Below are positions 40,674 to 50,189 of a DNA stretch of 64,000 nucleotides, in pieces. The translations under genes and the position numbers were made by a program. This DNA is from Rossellomorea sp. AcN35-11 (GTDB lineage Bacteria > Bacillota > Bacilli > Bacillales > Bacillaceae_B). Position 1 is the first letter of the stretch. Every line of letters starts with the position of its first letter. Below the pieces are notes generated by a model. That model saw only the letters and a list, made by a program, of their open reading frames with translations, had not been told where the DNA came from and did not search any database. The stretch spans positions 1,002,501 through 1,066,500 of the forward strand of contig CP128835.1 of NCBI GenBank assembly GCA_030388825.1. The letters are read 5' to 3'.

Positions 40674-41474
40674 ATGGACGTAAATGAAAGGAAAGTTCCT
40701 CTTAAACTATTGAAGTTGGAAGCAATATTGGGACGCTTAGAAAAAGACTACCCCAAAATCCCCTTATTGAAGGAACACCTAAGAAAAATACAAGCAGGCT
40801 ACAATGGTGAAAAAGCAGTTGATTACCAGTTGGGTTATTTGTCCTCCAAAGACTACAATATTTTCTATGATCTAAGACTAGAAGTGAATGGTAGGTATTT
40901 TCAGATCGATACCCTCATATTGACAAGGAGTTTTATTTTAATTATAGAAGTTAAAAACATGTCAGGTGAAGTAAGCTTCGATACTACATTTAATCAATTC
41001 ATTCAGAGCAAAAATGGTTCAATAAATGCTTATCCTGATCCAATTCTTCAGATTAACAGGCAGGAATACCAATTAAAAGAGTGGCTGAAACAGAATCATT
41101 TCCCTCTCATTCCCATACATGGATTTGTCGTTATAAGCAATCCACAAACAATTATCAGTGCTAATAGTGGATCACTAAACAAAAAGGTCATACATGCCGC
41201 TTCCCTCCCCCATAAAATCACTCAACTACAACAACATTTCCATAAAAAATTCTTTTCAGATAAAGAGCTAAAAAAGGTCATCAGGTTTATGAAAAAAATG
41301 AATACTCCTCATAACAATCCGATACTTGAATTCTATAAAATAAGTAAAGATGATATTTTACCCGGAGTCATTTGCAAGGCATGTGGGTACCTCCCCCTAA
41401 CTAGGGAATACGGACAGTGGAAGTGTACAAACTGTCACAAAAATTCAAAGAATGCTCATATTCAAGCTTTATGA
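40674..41474 (+). CDS. NERD domain protein with C-terminal zinc ribbon
   Basis: A 266-residue protein with a NERD (nuclease-related) domain at about 40-160. The predicted PD-(D/E)XK catalytic residues are visible: E46 in GEKAVD, the Asp of FQIDTLIL (about 80) and EVKN (about 92-95). The C-terminus carries CKACGYLPL and CTNCHKNS, a four-cysteine zinc ribbon. Function is unknown; a DNA-processing role is inference from the fold. GGAGTGATG precedes the ATG. The gene is AT-richer than its neighbours and lies between the repeat tract and the tRNA cluster, a typical place for acquired genes. Confidence 0.88.
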   Translation: MDVNERKVPLKLLKLEAILGRLEKDYPKIPLLKEHLRKIQAGYNGEKAVDYQLGYLSSKDYNIFYDLRLEVNGRYFQIDTLILTRSFILIIEVKNMSGEVSFDTTFNQFIQSKNGSINAYPDPILQINRQEYQLKEWLKQNHFPLIPIHGFVVISNPQTIISANSGSLNKKVIHAASLPHKITQLQQHFHKKFFSDKELKKVIRFMKKMNTPHNNPILEFYKISKDDILPGVICKACGYLPLTREYGQWKCTNCHKNSKNAHIQAL

Positions 41475-41489
41475 GATTACTTTTTACTA

Positions 41490-41642
41490 ATGAATGACGT
41501 CATTACTAGCAGACAAGTAAGAGAGTTCTTACTTATTTCTTCCCCTTCCTTAACCACCAGAATAATGAAAAATGCCTACCCAAATGCACACCCAATCGGT
41601 GATACAAAGGGCAGGATCTACAAACTGGACTTCGATAAATAA
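41490..41642 (+). CDS. Possible short helix-turn-helix (excisionase-like) protein
   Basis: A 50-residue frame reading MNDVITSRQVREFLLISSPS and ending GRIYKLDFDK. The SRQVREFLLIS and GRIYKLDF segments recall MerR/excisionase-type winged-helix proteins in which a DNA-binding domain is followed by the target-site wing. No ribosome-binding site is visible, so it may be a degraded remnant. The rest of 41475-41819 contains an imperfect inverted repeat around 41650-41690 and the probable tRNA promoter. Confidence 0.35.
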   Translation: MNDVITSRQVREFLLISSPSLTTRIMKNAYPNAHPIGDTKGRIYKLDFDK

Positions 41643-41727
41643 TAAAAAAGATGTGGAATCACATCAGGTAATTCCCCACCTTTATTCCCCAAGAAATAAT
41701 TTTTCGACAAAAAACACAAAAAAACTA

Positions 41728-41757
41728 TTGCCCTCGACAATCATCCTGTGATACTAT
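41728..41757 (+). promoter_or_regulatory. Candidate promoter of the tRNA cluster
   Basis: TTGCCC (41728-41733) and TACTAT (41752-41757) with 18-base spacing, about 60 bases upstream of tRNA-Lys. Confidence 0.5.
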
Positions 41758-41819
41758 TAATTTCGTTGTCACGAAAGAGGTTTTGATCAAGCCTTTGTTC
41801 GTGTTTATATATACTTAGA

Positions 41820-41895
41820 GAGCCATTAGCTCAGTTGGTAGAGCATCTGACTTTTAATCAGAGGGTCGAAGGTTCGAGTCCTTCATGGCTCACCA
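41820..41895 (+). tRNA. trnK: tRNA-Lys (TTT)
   Basis: Acceptor GAGCCAT pairs with ATGGCTC, the anticodon loop CTTTTAA carries TTT, the T-loop is GGTTCGAGTCC, and CCA is encoded. Confidence 0.97.
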
Positions 41896-41903
41896 TTTTT
41901 TAT

Positions 41904-41975
41904 GGCCCATTGGTCAAGCGGTTAAGACACCGCCCTTTCACGGCGGTAACACGGGTTCGAATCCCGTATGGGTCA
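41904..41975 (+). tRNA. trnE: tRNA-Glu (TTC)
   Basis: Acceptor GGCCCAT pairs with ATGGGTC (one G-T pair), the anticodon loop CTTTCAC carries TTC, and the T-arm is CGGGTTCGAATCCCG. No CCA is encoded. Confidence 0.97.
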
Positions 41976-42085
41976 TTTTATTTCTGTGAAGATAGATTGA
42001 TAGTTTACGAGATGTCGCTTCGCTTCATGGAAGTAGATTGCTGGCGCAAGATAATGAAAGTTATTTTGCTATCGCGAAAAACTCT

Positions 42086-42162
42086 GGTCCGGTAGTTCAG
42101 TTGGTTAGAATGCCTGCCTGTCACGCAGGAGGTCGCGGGTTCGAGTCCCGTCCGGACCGCCA
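42086..42162 (+). tRNA. trnD: tRNA-Asp (GTC)
   Basis: Acceptor GGTCCGG pairs with CCGGACC, the anticodon loop CTGTCAC carries GTC, and the 3' end is GCCA with CCA encoded. Confidence 0.97.
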
Positions 42163-42255
42163 TTTACATAGTTGATTTTTATACGGCTCAATGAGCATCA
42201 TGGAAAAGTTCATCGGCTATCGGGCGAATGCTTGAATCTGATGTATATCAAATGC

Positions 42256-42328
42256 GGCTCAGTAGCTCAGTTGGTAGAGCAATGGACTGAAAATCCATGT
42301 GTCGGCGGTTCGATTCCGTCCTGAGCCA
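42256..42328 (+). tRNA. trnF: tRNA-Phe (GAA)
   Basis: Acceptor GGCTCAG pairs with CTGAGCC and the anticodon loop CTGAAAA carries GAA. No CCA is encoded. The cluster order is Lys-Glu-Asp-Phe. Confidence 0.96.
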
Positions 42329-42334
42329 TCTTAC

Positions 42335-42376
42335 AAAAAGTACTGCGATGACTTTGACTCTCGTAGTACTTTTTTA
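42335..42376 (+). terminator. Terminator of the tRNA cluster
   Basis: AAAAAGTACT pairs with AGTACTTTTT around a 20-base loop that can form extra pairs, ending in a T-run. Confidence 0.8.
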
Positions 42377-42426
42377 TTTGCTTTGTTACACATATGTAAT
42401 ATACCACAGGGAAACCCCTCTATTTT

Positions 42427-42543
42427 TTTCCAGTATTATTACAATCCTCATCTGACTTTAGACCCACACAATCTTAAGGTTACCGCTTAAAATCTACATG
42501 ATCTATTAAAATACCACCCGTTAAATTATACAGTTATATTACA
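42427..42543. promoter_or_regulatory. Two WalR-box-like sites upstream of the M23 peptidase gene
   Basis: Read on the minus strand, 42443-42427 is TGTAAT-N5-TGGAAA and 42543-42527 is TGTAAT-N5-TGTATA. Each differs at one position from the WalR box TGTWAH-N5-TGTWAH. The orientation is opposite to the gene, which weakens the case. The rest of the 350-base gap should contain the peptidase promoter, which was not pinned down. Confidence 0.4.
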
Positions 42544-42679
42544 ATCCTGATTCTATGTCCCGGATTTCGTCGAATTATGGTAAATTAGTAAAGTACGAAT
42601 TTTATAGATTTTTTACTAAAATAGGCTTAATGAACTACAATAACTGGGATTTTTGCTTTAGTTTATAGGAGGCAAGTCA

Positions 42680-44167
42680 ATGAGTTTTGGAGAGAAATTA
42701 TCACCCATCTTAGAAAAATATAAAAAACTTAATATTCGACATAGATCTAATCAATTGATGAAAAGAGTCGGTATCACAACACTCGCTCTTACGACGCTGA
42801 CGTTTTCATCGGCGGCAGCGAATTCAGGGACGGATCAGGATCTGCAGACCATCTACCATGTGTATATGGGGAATGAATATGTAGGAGCCGTTACGAACAA
42901 GGAAGAAGTAGAAGCTGTGCTAGATGAGAGGCTGGATAAGGCTCAAGGGGAGCACTCTGATTATCAGGTGGATTTCAATCATGAAGTAACGTACATACCT
43001 GAAAATGTGTTCAGTGCAGTAAAAACTAACAATCAACAGGTTATGGAAAGTCTAAATCAATCTTTATCAGTTGAAGCAAATGCGTTTGCATTGGTTGTTA
43101 ACAATAAACCCGTAGCATATGTGAAAGACGAAAAGGCAGCTGAAGAAGCATTGAAAGCCTTTAAGCTGAACTATGTTACGGAAGAAGAGCTAAAAGAGCT
43201 GGAATCAAGGGAAAAGGTCGATTCCTCTAATCCATTACCCGCTTTAAAAGAGAATGAAACACGTTTATTGGAAGTTTCTTTTAAAGAAGAGGTAGGGTTG
43301 GAACAGATGCAGGTGAAGCCTGAAGAATTGAAGTCTTCTGAGGAGGCTGCAGAGTTTCTTAAAAAGGGTACGTTAGAAGAGAAGGCGTACAAGGTCCAAG
43401 AAGGGGATGTCCTTGGGACGATTGCAGAGGATCATCAATTGACTACTGGGAAGTTGCTCGAGCTGAATCCTGAGTTGAAAGAAGACGACGCGATAAAGGT
43501 CGGTTCGGAACTGAACGTAACCGTATATGAACCTCTTCTTCATGTTTTGGTGAAGAAAGAAGCCCATAAAATCGAAAAAATTGCCTACGATAAAGAAGTA
43601 GTAGAGGATTCCTCTATGAATAAAGGTGATACGAAAGTGAAGCAGGAAGGCCAGGATGGAGAAAAATCCGTCACATTTGAAACGACGGAAGTGAATGGCT
43701 CGCAAATCGAGAAGAATGTAAAAGAAGAAAAGAAGTTAAAAGATCCAGTGAAATATATAGTAGTAAAGGGAACGAAAGCCACTCCGTCCAGGGGCTCAGG
43801 AAACTTTGCCTGGCCGACCAATGGAGGGTATATTTCCTCTAAACAAGGTCCCAGATGGGGCAAGATGCATAAGGGGATCGATATAGCACGACCAAGTGAT
43901 CCTACCATCAAATCGGTCGATAATGGAAGAGTCATTTCAGCCGGTTGGGACGATGGCGGTTACGGAAATAAAGTGGTGATCGATCATGGTAACGGGTATA
44001 AAACCATTTATGCCCACTTGAAATCGATCTCTGTGTCTGCCGGGCAAACGGTGGAAAGAGGTCAAAAAATAGGTATCATGGGTTCAACCGGTGAATCGAC
44101 AGGTGTCCACCTCCATCTCGAGGTATACAAAAACGGTTCACTTATCAATCCATTGGATGTCTTATAA
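42680..44167 (+). CDS. M23 family peptidoglycan endopeptidase with LysM and G5 domains
   Basis: A secreted or membrane-anchored wall hydrolase of 495 residues. A basic N-terminus leads into a hydrophobic helix (VGITTLALTTLTFSSAAA, about 28-48) with a likely signal-peptidase site. A central LysM module (YKVQEGDVLGTIAEDH, about 235-280) binds glycan. A G5-like domain spans about 285-360. The C-terminal LytM/M23 domain shows the zinc ligands in HKGIDIA and HLHLEV. It would cleave peptide cross-bridges. GGAGG precedes the ATG. Its place beside walRK, together with WalR-like sites upstream, suggests control by that system. Confidence 0.93.
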   Translation: MSFGEKLSPILEKYKKLNIRHRSNQLMKRVGITTLALTTLTFSSAAANSGTDQDLQTIYHVYMGNEYVGAVTNKEEVEAVLDERLDKAQGEHSDYQVDFNHEVTYIPENVFSAVKTNNQQVMESLNQSLSVEANAFALVVNNKPVAYVKDEKAAEEALKAFKLNYVTEEELKELESREKVDSSNPLPALKENETRLLEVSFKEEVGLEQMQVKPEELKSSEEAAEFLKKGTLEEKAYKVQEGDVLGTIAEDHQLTTGKLLELNPELKEDDAIKVGSELNVTVYEPLLHVLVKKEAHKIEKIAYDKEVVEDSSMNKGDTKVKQEGQDGEKSVTFETTEVNGSQIEKNVKEEKKLKDPVKYIVVKGTKATPSRGSGNFAWPTNGGYISSKQGPRWGKMHKGIDIARPSDPTIKSVDNGRVISAGWDDGGYGNKVVIDHGNGYKTIYAHLKSISVSAGQTVERGQKIGIMGSTGESTGVHLHLEVYKNGSLINPLDVL

Positions 44168-44212
44168 TAGACTTCGTCTGAAACGATTCTAATTTTATAT
44201 TATTACAATCAT

Positions 44213-44252
44213 GGGACTGACACGATCATTTTATTTGTCAGTCCCCTTTGTT
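44213..44252 (+). terminator. Terminator after the M23 peptidase gene
   Basis: GGGACTGACA pairs with TGTCAGTCCC around a 13-base loop, followed by CTTTGTT. Confidence 0.8.
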
Positions 44253-44406
44253 ATATTTAGATTGTAGACAAAAAGGATGAAATAAAGGGTATCATAGAGT
44301 AAAAGATGAATTTATATGGAGATAGTGATAAATTTAAAGGAAGAACCTTATACTAATCACGACTTTATGATGATACATTACTTTTTTCTAAAGGAGATCA
44401 TTGGAT

Positions 44407-45114
44407 ATGGAAAAGAAAATCTTAGTTGTTGACGATGAAAAACCGATTGCCGATATACTACAGTTCAATTTGAAAAAAGAAGGCTATGAAGTGCACTGTG
44501 CATATGATGGGGATGAGGCCGTGAAGATGGCGGAAGAAATCAAGCCTGACCTCGTTCTTCTCGATATTATGCTTCCAAATCGCGATGGCATGGAAGTGTG
44601 CCGTGAAATCAGGAAGAAGTATGAAATGCCGATTATCATGCTGACTGCGAAAGACTCGGAAATTGATAAAGTATTGGGGCTGGAGCTAGGTGCGGATGAT
44701 TATGTGACGAAGCCTTTCAGTACACGTGAGCTTATTGCCCGGGTAAAAGCCAATTTAAGAAGGCATCAGCAGGGATCACAACAAAATGTAGAAGAAGAGA
44801 ACAATGAGATTACGGTTGGTTCTTTGACCATCCACCCGGATGCTTACGTCGTTTCCAAAAGAGGAGAAACCATCGAGCTGACGCATCGTGAGTTTGAGCT
44901 TCTTCATTATTTGGCGAAGCATATCGGACAAGTGATGACCCGTGAACATCTTCTTCAAACCGTGTGGGGGTATGATTACTACGGAGATGTCCGGACGGTG
45001 GATGTTACCGTGAGACGTCTGCGTGAGAAAATTGAGGACAACCCAAGTCACCCTACCTGGATCGTAACACGTAGAGGAGTCGGTTATTACTTACGAAATC
45101 CTGAACAGGAGTAA
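44407..45114 (+). CDS. walR: Essential response regulator WalR (YycF)
   Basis: WalR controls cell-wall hydrolase genes in response to WalK. The 235-residue protein has a receiver domain with acidic pocket VVDDE, phosphorylated Asp in LVLLDIMLP (about D53), Thr in LTAKD and Lys in TKPF. An OmpR-type winged helix ending [13 protein letters not shown] follows. The ATG at 44407 has AAGGAGAT about 8 bases upstream; the TTG at 44401 is too close. It is first in the five-gene wal operon. Confidence 0.98.
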   Translation: MEKKILVVDDEKPIADILQFNLKKEGYEVHCAYDGDEAVKMAEEIKPDLVLLDIMLPNRDGMEVCREIRKKYEMPIIMLTAKDSEIDKVLGLELGADDYVTKPFSTRELIARVKANLRRHQQGSQQNVEEENNEITVGSLTIHPDAYVVSKRGETIELTHREFELLHYLAKHIGQVMTREHLLQTVWGYDYYGDVRTVDVTVRRLREKIEDNPSHPTWIVTRRGVGYYLRNPEQE

Positions 45115-45120
45115 TTGGTA

Positions 45121-46944
45121 ATGAAGAAAGTTGGTTTAACCCGTTCCATTCATCTGAAATTCGTATTGATTTATGTTCTGCTTATTCTTCTTGCCATGCA
45201 AATCATCGGTGTTTATTTCGTAAGGGCTCTTGAAGAAAAGCTGGTCGATAACTTCCAAACCTCCATTAAAAACAGGGTGGAATTATTGGAGTATACCATT
45301 CGCGAAGAACTGGTAAAGATCCGCAGTGAGGATGATCCCACTCTCGAAGAGGATATCGGTAGAGTGCTGGATGATAGTAAAACAGCGGACATCTCAGAAA
45401 TTCGAGTCATTAATGATCGAAGTAAAATCATCGGGACCTCTGATCCCAATAAACAAAACATCGTTGGTCAAGTGAGTGGAGAGAAAGAAGTCAAAAGAGC
45501 TCTCGCCGTTGGACTGGGGCATGAGGACATCTATCTCGATAAGCAAACGAGAGACCGAATCTGGGTGTATACAGCACCAATTACTTCAAATGAAGAAGTC
45601 ATTGGTGCTATTTATCTTGTAGGTGAAATCGAATCGGTTTATGACCAGATGAGTGAAATCAATAAGATTTTCACAAACGGTACACTGATTGCGTTGGTCA
45701 TTACAGCCGTATTGGGTGTGTTGTTGGCCCAAACCGTCACAAGGCCGATTTCGGATATGCGGAAGCAGGCCCTCGCTATGGCCAAAGGGAATTTCTCCAG
45801 AAAAGTAAAGGTATACGGTTACGATGAAATAGGCCAGCTTGCGATCACGTTTAATAATCTGACCAAGCGTCTGCAGGAAGCCCAGGCAACGACAGAGGGT
45901 GAGCGAAGAAAGCTTTCGTCCGTCCTATCCTACATGACGGACGGTGTCATTGCCACAGATCGAAAGGGCCGGGTCATACTCATTAATGATCCTGCAGCGG
46001 AAATGCTGAATGTTTCACGTGAAACAGTCGTCTCCCAACCTATCGTATCCTTACTGGGACTCGATGAGGAATACACCTTTGATGACCTGTCCAATGAACA
46101 GGATTCGATCATTCTAGATTACAGCACGAAAGAAAAGCCATATATCCTTCGGGCGAATTTCTCTATCATTCAAAAAGAGACTGGATTCGTGAACGGCCTG
46201 ATAACAGTTCTGCATGATATTACGGAGCAAGAGAAAATTGATTTGGAGAGACGGGAATTTGTCGCAAACGTATCTCATGAACTCCGCACACCCCTTACAA
46301 CCATGAGGAGTTATTTAGAGGCATTGGCTGAAGGGGCATGGCAGGATGAAACCATTGCACCGCAATTCCTCGATGTGACGCAGAATGAGACCGAGAGAAT
46401 GATCCGGTTGGTCAATGATCTTCTTCAATTATCGAAAATGGATAGTAAGGATTATCGTTTTAATAAAGACTGGGTGGATTTCATCCTCTTTTTCCATAAG
46501 ATCATCGATCGGTTTGAAATGACGAAGAACGTTAATGTAACCTTTAAGCGCATCTTGCCGGACAAAGCGATGTTTGTGGAAGTGGATCAGGATAAAATCA
46601 CTCAGGTATTGGATAATATTATTTCCAATGCGTTGAAATACTCACCAGAAGGCGGAATGATTACGTTCAAAGCGAAAGAAAAGAACGGATTCATTGAAAT
46701 CAGTGTATCCGACCAGGGATTGGGGATCCCGAAGGAAAACCTGGAGAAAGTCTTCGAGCGCTTCTATCGCGTCGATAAAGCAAGAACCAGACAAATGGGC
46801 GGAACAGGACTCGGTCTTGCCATAGCAAAAGAAATGATTTCAGCACACGGTGGGGACGTATGGGCAACGAGTACGGAAGGAAAAGGAACCACGATCACGT
46901 TCACACTCCCATATGATGCCACACAAGAGGATGATTGGTCATGA
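45121..46944 (+). CDS. walK: Essential sensor histidine kinase WalK (YycG)
   Basis: The 607-residue kinase has membrane helix 1 (about 10-32), an extracellular Cache/PAS-like domain (about 35-180), and helix 2 (about 183-203). HAMP (about 205-255), a cytoplasmic PAS, HisKA with the phosphorylated His in VSHELRTPLTTM, and an ATPase domain (DNIISNALKYSPEGG, GTGLGLAIAKEM) follow. The ATG at 45121 follows AGGAG by about 9 bases. The stop overlaps the walH start. A perfect parS lies inside the gene at about codons 297-302. Confidence 0.98.
   Translation: MKKVGLTRSIHLKFVLIYVLLILLAMQIIGVYFVRALEEKLVDNFQTSIKNRVELLEYTIREELVKIRSEDDPTLEEDIGRVLDDSKTADISEIRVINDRSKIIGTSDPNKQNIVGQVSGEKEVKRALAVGLGHEDIYLDKQTRDRIWVYTAPITSNEEVIGAIYLVGEIESVYDQMSEINKIFTNGTLIALVITAVLGVLLAQTVTRPISDMRKQALAMAKGNFSRKVKVYGYDEIGQLAITFNNLTKRLQEAQATTEGERRKLSSVLSYMTDGVIATDRKGRVILINDPAAEMLNVSRETVVSQPIVSLLGLDEEYTFDDLSNEQDSIILDYSTKEKPYILRANFSIIQKETGFVNGLITVLHDITEQEKIDLERREFVANVSHELRTPLTTMRSYLEALAEGAWQDETIAPQFLDVTQNETERMIRLVNDLLQLSKMDSKDYRFNKDWVDFILFFHKIIDRFEMTKNVNVTFKRILPDKAMFVEVDQDKITQVLDNIISNALKYSPEGGMITFKAKEKNGFIEISVSDQGLGIPKENLEKVFERFYRVDKARTRQMGGTGLGLAIAKEMISAHGGDVWATSTEGKGTTITFTLPYDATQEDDWS
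46011..46026. other. parS: parS site within walK
   Basis: TGTTTCACGTGAAACA, a perfect 16-bp palindrome, encoding NVSRETV of the WalK PAS region. Confidence 0.95.
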
Positions 46945-48281
46945 ATTACGAAAAAATCAAATCGATAATTCTTACGTTGCTCGTATGCATCAGTATATTC
47001 CTCACTTTTAACCTTTGGACGTACCAGCCAGGGTACGATACGATTAATAGTGATGAAGCTTATGATGTATCAGTGGGAGATAAAATACCGGAAAATGAAC
47101 TTAACAACGTTTTGATCAAACCTTTTAAACTCTTTTATCACACAGGAAATCGGACAGTCGGTACGGCTGATGAATTCGAAATCAAAAAGGTGATAGATCA
47201 GTTAAGGAGCTTTACACTGTTTGATATGAAAGACCTTTCAAGAGAGTATAGTATGTCTGAAATTGAAGCTGTCATTCACGGTGCTCAAAAGGTGGAAATT
47301 GTTTTTCCGGACAGTGTTCCACTGTCTACTTATACACAGGGGCTGAAAGTAGAGGAAGAGAATAGACTGAATGGTTTATTTAACCGAATCATTCTTGATT
47401 TAAATCATAATGGGTCGGATACTGGTTCCATATATTTTGCTTTATATAAAGAAGGAGAAAAGAAATTCTATGAAAGCAGGGTAGACCGTACCAGTTTAGA
47501 AACTTTTGAAGAGAATTTTGTTCAAAAAGCGGTTTACAATTATAACGAGTATTTCAAGCAAACATTAACGAAAAAGACGATCTTTTTACCTAAGAATCCA
47601 GAAGATTATTACAGATATAAATACTATACGGACCTTGATTCCCATGAGGATTATGTAAAAGCACTGTTCAGTGATCCTAACAGTGTAGATAAGTCATTTA
47701 CCGACCAGGGCGAAAAATATACAAATGTGTATAGTCTATTAAAAACGAATAAAGAGCATAATACGCTGTCCTATGTGAATCCATCAGAAGAGAAAAATGG
47801 TGGATCGTCTGCCACAAGCCTGCTGCAAAACAGCATGGAGTTTGTAAATGATCATGGCGGCTGGACAGATGAATATCGCTTGTTTTCCATCAGCCCTTTG
47901 GAGAACAAGATTGTCTATCGTTTGTTCATGCAGGACTATCCTGTTTTTAACGATAATGGGATGGCCGAAATTTCTTTGGTCATGGGGAAGGAAACAATCA
48001 ATGAATATAATCGTCCGTATTTTAGCCTAGATTTCTCTGATGATTTAGAAGAGGTCACTCTGCAGTCCGGCGAAAGTGTAATAGATACACTTTTAAGCGA
48101 TAGAACAATCAATCTTGATTATGTAGAAGATGTGATTGTCGGATATAAGATGACAAGGGATGCCAGTGAAACGAATAGCAAATTCCTCGTATTCGAACCT
48201 TCCTGGTATTACAAATATGATGGCAATTGGCTGCGCCTACCTTTAAAAGATAAGGAGGGGCTGGAATTTGGACTGGAGTAA
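46941..48281 (+). CDS. walH: WalK regulator WalH (YycH)
   Basis: WalH restrains WalK through membrane contacts. The 446-residue protein has one N-terminal membrane helix (IILTLLVCISIFLTFNLW, about 9-26) and a large extracytoplasmic domain, as in B. subtilis YycH. The ATG at 46941 overlaps the walK stop and follows AGAGGATG. The end overlaps walI by 14 bases. Confidence 0.95.
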   Translation: MNYEKIKSIILTLLVCISIFLTFNLWTYQPGYDTINSDEAYDVSVGDKIPENELNNVLIKPFKLFYHTGNRTVGTADEFEIKKVIDQLRSFTLFDMKDLSREYSMSEIEAVIHGAQKVEIVFPDSVPLSTYTQGLKVEEENRLNGLFNRIILDLNHNGSDTGSIYFALYKEGEKKFYESRVDRTSLETFEENFVQKAVYNYNEYFKQTLTKKTIFLPKNPEDYYRYKYYTDLDSHEDYVKALFSDPNSVDKSFTDQGEKYTNVYSLLKTNKEHNTLSYVNPSEEKNGGSSATSLLQNSMEFVNDHGGWTDEYRLFSISPLENKIVYRLFMQDYPVFNDNGMAEISLVMGKETINEYNRPYFSLDFSDDLEEVTLQSGESVIDTLLSDRTINLDYVEDVIVGYKMTRDASETNSKFLVFEPSWYYKYDGNWLRLPLKDKEGLEFGLE

Positions 48282-49077
48282 AACAAAGAGTATATTCATT
48301 ATTGTTTTTCTGATTTTAGATATCTTTCTGATGTCCTTGTTCATTAACAAAGTATCGGAAAGCAATCCGGAAACGTTAAGTCAAGTATCGTTTGAAGAGC
48401 AGCTAAAGGCTGATAAAATTGATTATCCGAAAAATCTTTCAAAGGAATCATTGAAAGAAGCCTATATCAGTGCGAAAACCAAAGTATTCACCGAAAGTGA
48501 AATTGAAAAGCTGAAAAATCAAGACGTCAATGTCGTTACGGATAATACGATTCATTCCACCCTGGAAGAACCCTATTCCATCAGTGAAAAGTTCTCACCT
48601 GAAGAGTTGAACGACTTTATGAAAAACCAGGTGGTGAATGGTGAAAAGTACAGCTTCTGGAAATACAATAAAGAGGAGCAGACGATCATCTATTATCAGA
48701 CGTATAATGACTGGCAGATTTTTAACAACTCGAATGGTAAGGTGATATTGAACCTTAATAAGGAAAATGAAATCGTCTCCTACAAACAAACATTGCTAGA
48801 GGGTTTAGAAGAATTAAGTGGGGAAAAGAAGAGTTTGCTTACATCCCTTCAGGCTCTTCAAGTACTGTGGACCAATCATAGGATCAGCTCGGGGAGTACC
48901 ATACAAAAGCCTGAACTAGGATACTACACCTTTTTATCCCGTGAGGAATCACAGGTCCTTGCACCTACCTGGCATTTTGTTGTCGAATCAGGGGATAAAA
49001 AGGAAGACTTATTTATTAATGCAGTCGAGGGACAGATTTTCGAAGTCACCAAACCAGAAAAAGAAACATTGGAGTGA
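48268..49077 (+). CDS. walI: WalK regulator WalI (YycI)
   Basis: The 269-residue partner of WalH begins [21 protein letters not shown], a short cytoplasmic stretch and one membrane helix, then an extracytoplasmic YycI domain. Translation starts at TTG with AAGGAGGGG upstream. It is coupled to walH by a 14-base overlap and precedes walJ. Confidence 0.95.
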   Translation: MDWSKTKSIFIIVFLILDIFLMSLFINKVSESNPETLSQVSFEEQLKADKIDYPKNLSKESLKEAYISAKTKVFTESEIEKLKNQDVNVVTDNTIHSTLEEPYSISEKFSPEELNDFMKNQVVNGEKYSFWKYNKEEQTIIYYQTYNDWQIFNNSNGKVILNLNKENEIVSYKQTLLEGLEELSGEKKSLLTSLQALQVLWTNHRISSGSTIQKPELGYYTFLSREESQVLAPTWHFVVESGDKKEDLFINAVEGQIFEVTKPEKETLE

Positions 49078-49082
49078 GAGAT

Positions 49083-49877
49083 ATGACGATGCATTTTAGT
49101 GTACTTGCCAGCGGGAGTACAGGAAATGCAATATTTGTAGAGTCTGAAGAGCATTCCTTCCTAGTTGATGCCGGATTGAGCGGGAAGCAGATGGAAGGTT
49201 TGTTCAGTCAAATCGGACGGAGGATTGAAGATTTATCGGGTATTCTTGTCACTCATGAGCATAGTGATCATATTAAGGGGATCGGAGTCCTTGCAAGAAA
49301 GTACAAGCTCCCGGTCTATGCCAACGATAAAACGTGGAACGCCATGGACGGGTTAGTAGGGAAAATAGAGAGTGATCAGAAATTTTCATTCGATATGGAA
49401 ACGGCGAAGCACTTCGGCGGATTGAGCATAGAATCCTTCGGGGTTTCCCATGATGCGGCAGAGCCGATGTTCTATATTTTCCATCACGGCGATAAAAAGC
49501 TCGTCCTCGTCACAGACACAGGCTATGTAAGCGACCGGATGAAAGGGATCATTGCCAATGCCGATGCCTATGTGTTCGAGAGCAATCATGATGTGGGCAT
49601 GCTCCGGATGTGCCGTTATCCTTGGAATATCAAACGGCGGATCCTTAGTGATTATGGACATGTATCCAATGAGGATGCGGCCATTGCCATGAGCGAAGTG
49701 ATGGGTGATAAGACAAAAGGTATTTACCTTGCCCACCTGAGCCTGGATAATAACATGAAGGACCTGGCAAGAATGAGTGTCACCCAGACACTGGAGTCAA
49801 AAGGAATAGTAGTGGGAGAACAAATTGATTTATTTGATACGGATCCTAAAGTACCGACACCTTTAGTTGAGATTTAA
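49083..49877 (+). CDS. walJ: Metallo-beta-lactamase fold hydrolase WalJ (YycJ)
   Basis: A 264-residue MBL-fold protein opening [20 protein letters not shown], with the metal motif [10 protein letters not shown]. Further metal-site residues lie in VTDTGYV and AHLSLDNN. YycJ-type enzymes act as 5'-exonucleases in some species and have been linked to mismatch repair and coordination of replication with division. The ATG at 49083 fits the family start and follows GGAGTGAG; a GTG at 49074 overlaps walI. It is the last gene before a terminator. Confidence 0.95.
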   Translation: MTMHFSVLASGSTGNAIFVESEEHSFLVDAGLSGKQMEGLFSQIGRRIEDLSGILVTHEHSDHIKGIGVLARKYKLPVYANDKTWNAMDGLVGKIESDQKFSFDMETAKHFGGLSIESFGVSHDAAEPMFYIFHHGDKKLVLVTDTGYVSDRMKGIIANADAYVFESNHDVGMLRMCRYPWNIKRRILSDYGHVSNEDAAIAMSEVMGDKTKGIYLAHLSLDNNMKDLARMSVTQTLESKGIVVGEQIDLFDTDPKVPTPLVEI

Positions 49878-49916
49878 GCCGATTCAAATGTTTACGATTT
49901 TTCTTTTGAAGGTATG

Positions 49917-49950
49917 AAAAAGGTGAGGGCCGTTGTCTTCACCTTTTTTT
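49917..49950 (+). terminator. Terminator of the wal operon
   Basis: AAAAAGGTGA pairs with TCACCTTTTT, followed by additional T. The remaining 49951-50189 shows a TATAAT at 50128-50133 that probably belongs to the htrA promoter, preceded by TTTTTTCATC-type repeats without a clear -35. Confidence 0.85.
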
Positions 49951-50189
49951 AATCCTGAGCAATTGAGGGATCCTACTGCTGCTTTCTCCTCAAAATAGAA
50001 ATATATAACGCCTTTTGGCATACGCAGTATAAAAAATCACACAAATCCATTCACCATCAACGTTTACATATCCATCAAGATAATGAAATTCTTACCCTTT
50101 TTTCATCATTTTTTAATTTAACCTGACTATAATCAGGGTTGTAAAGATAAAATAACAAAAGGAATAGCTGCTAGAAAGGATGAAGTTAG

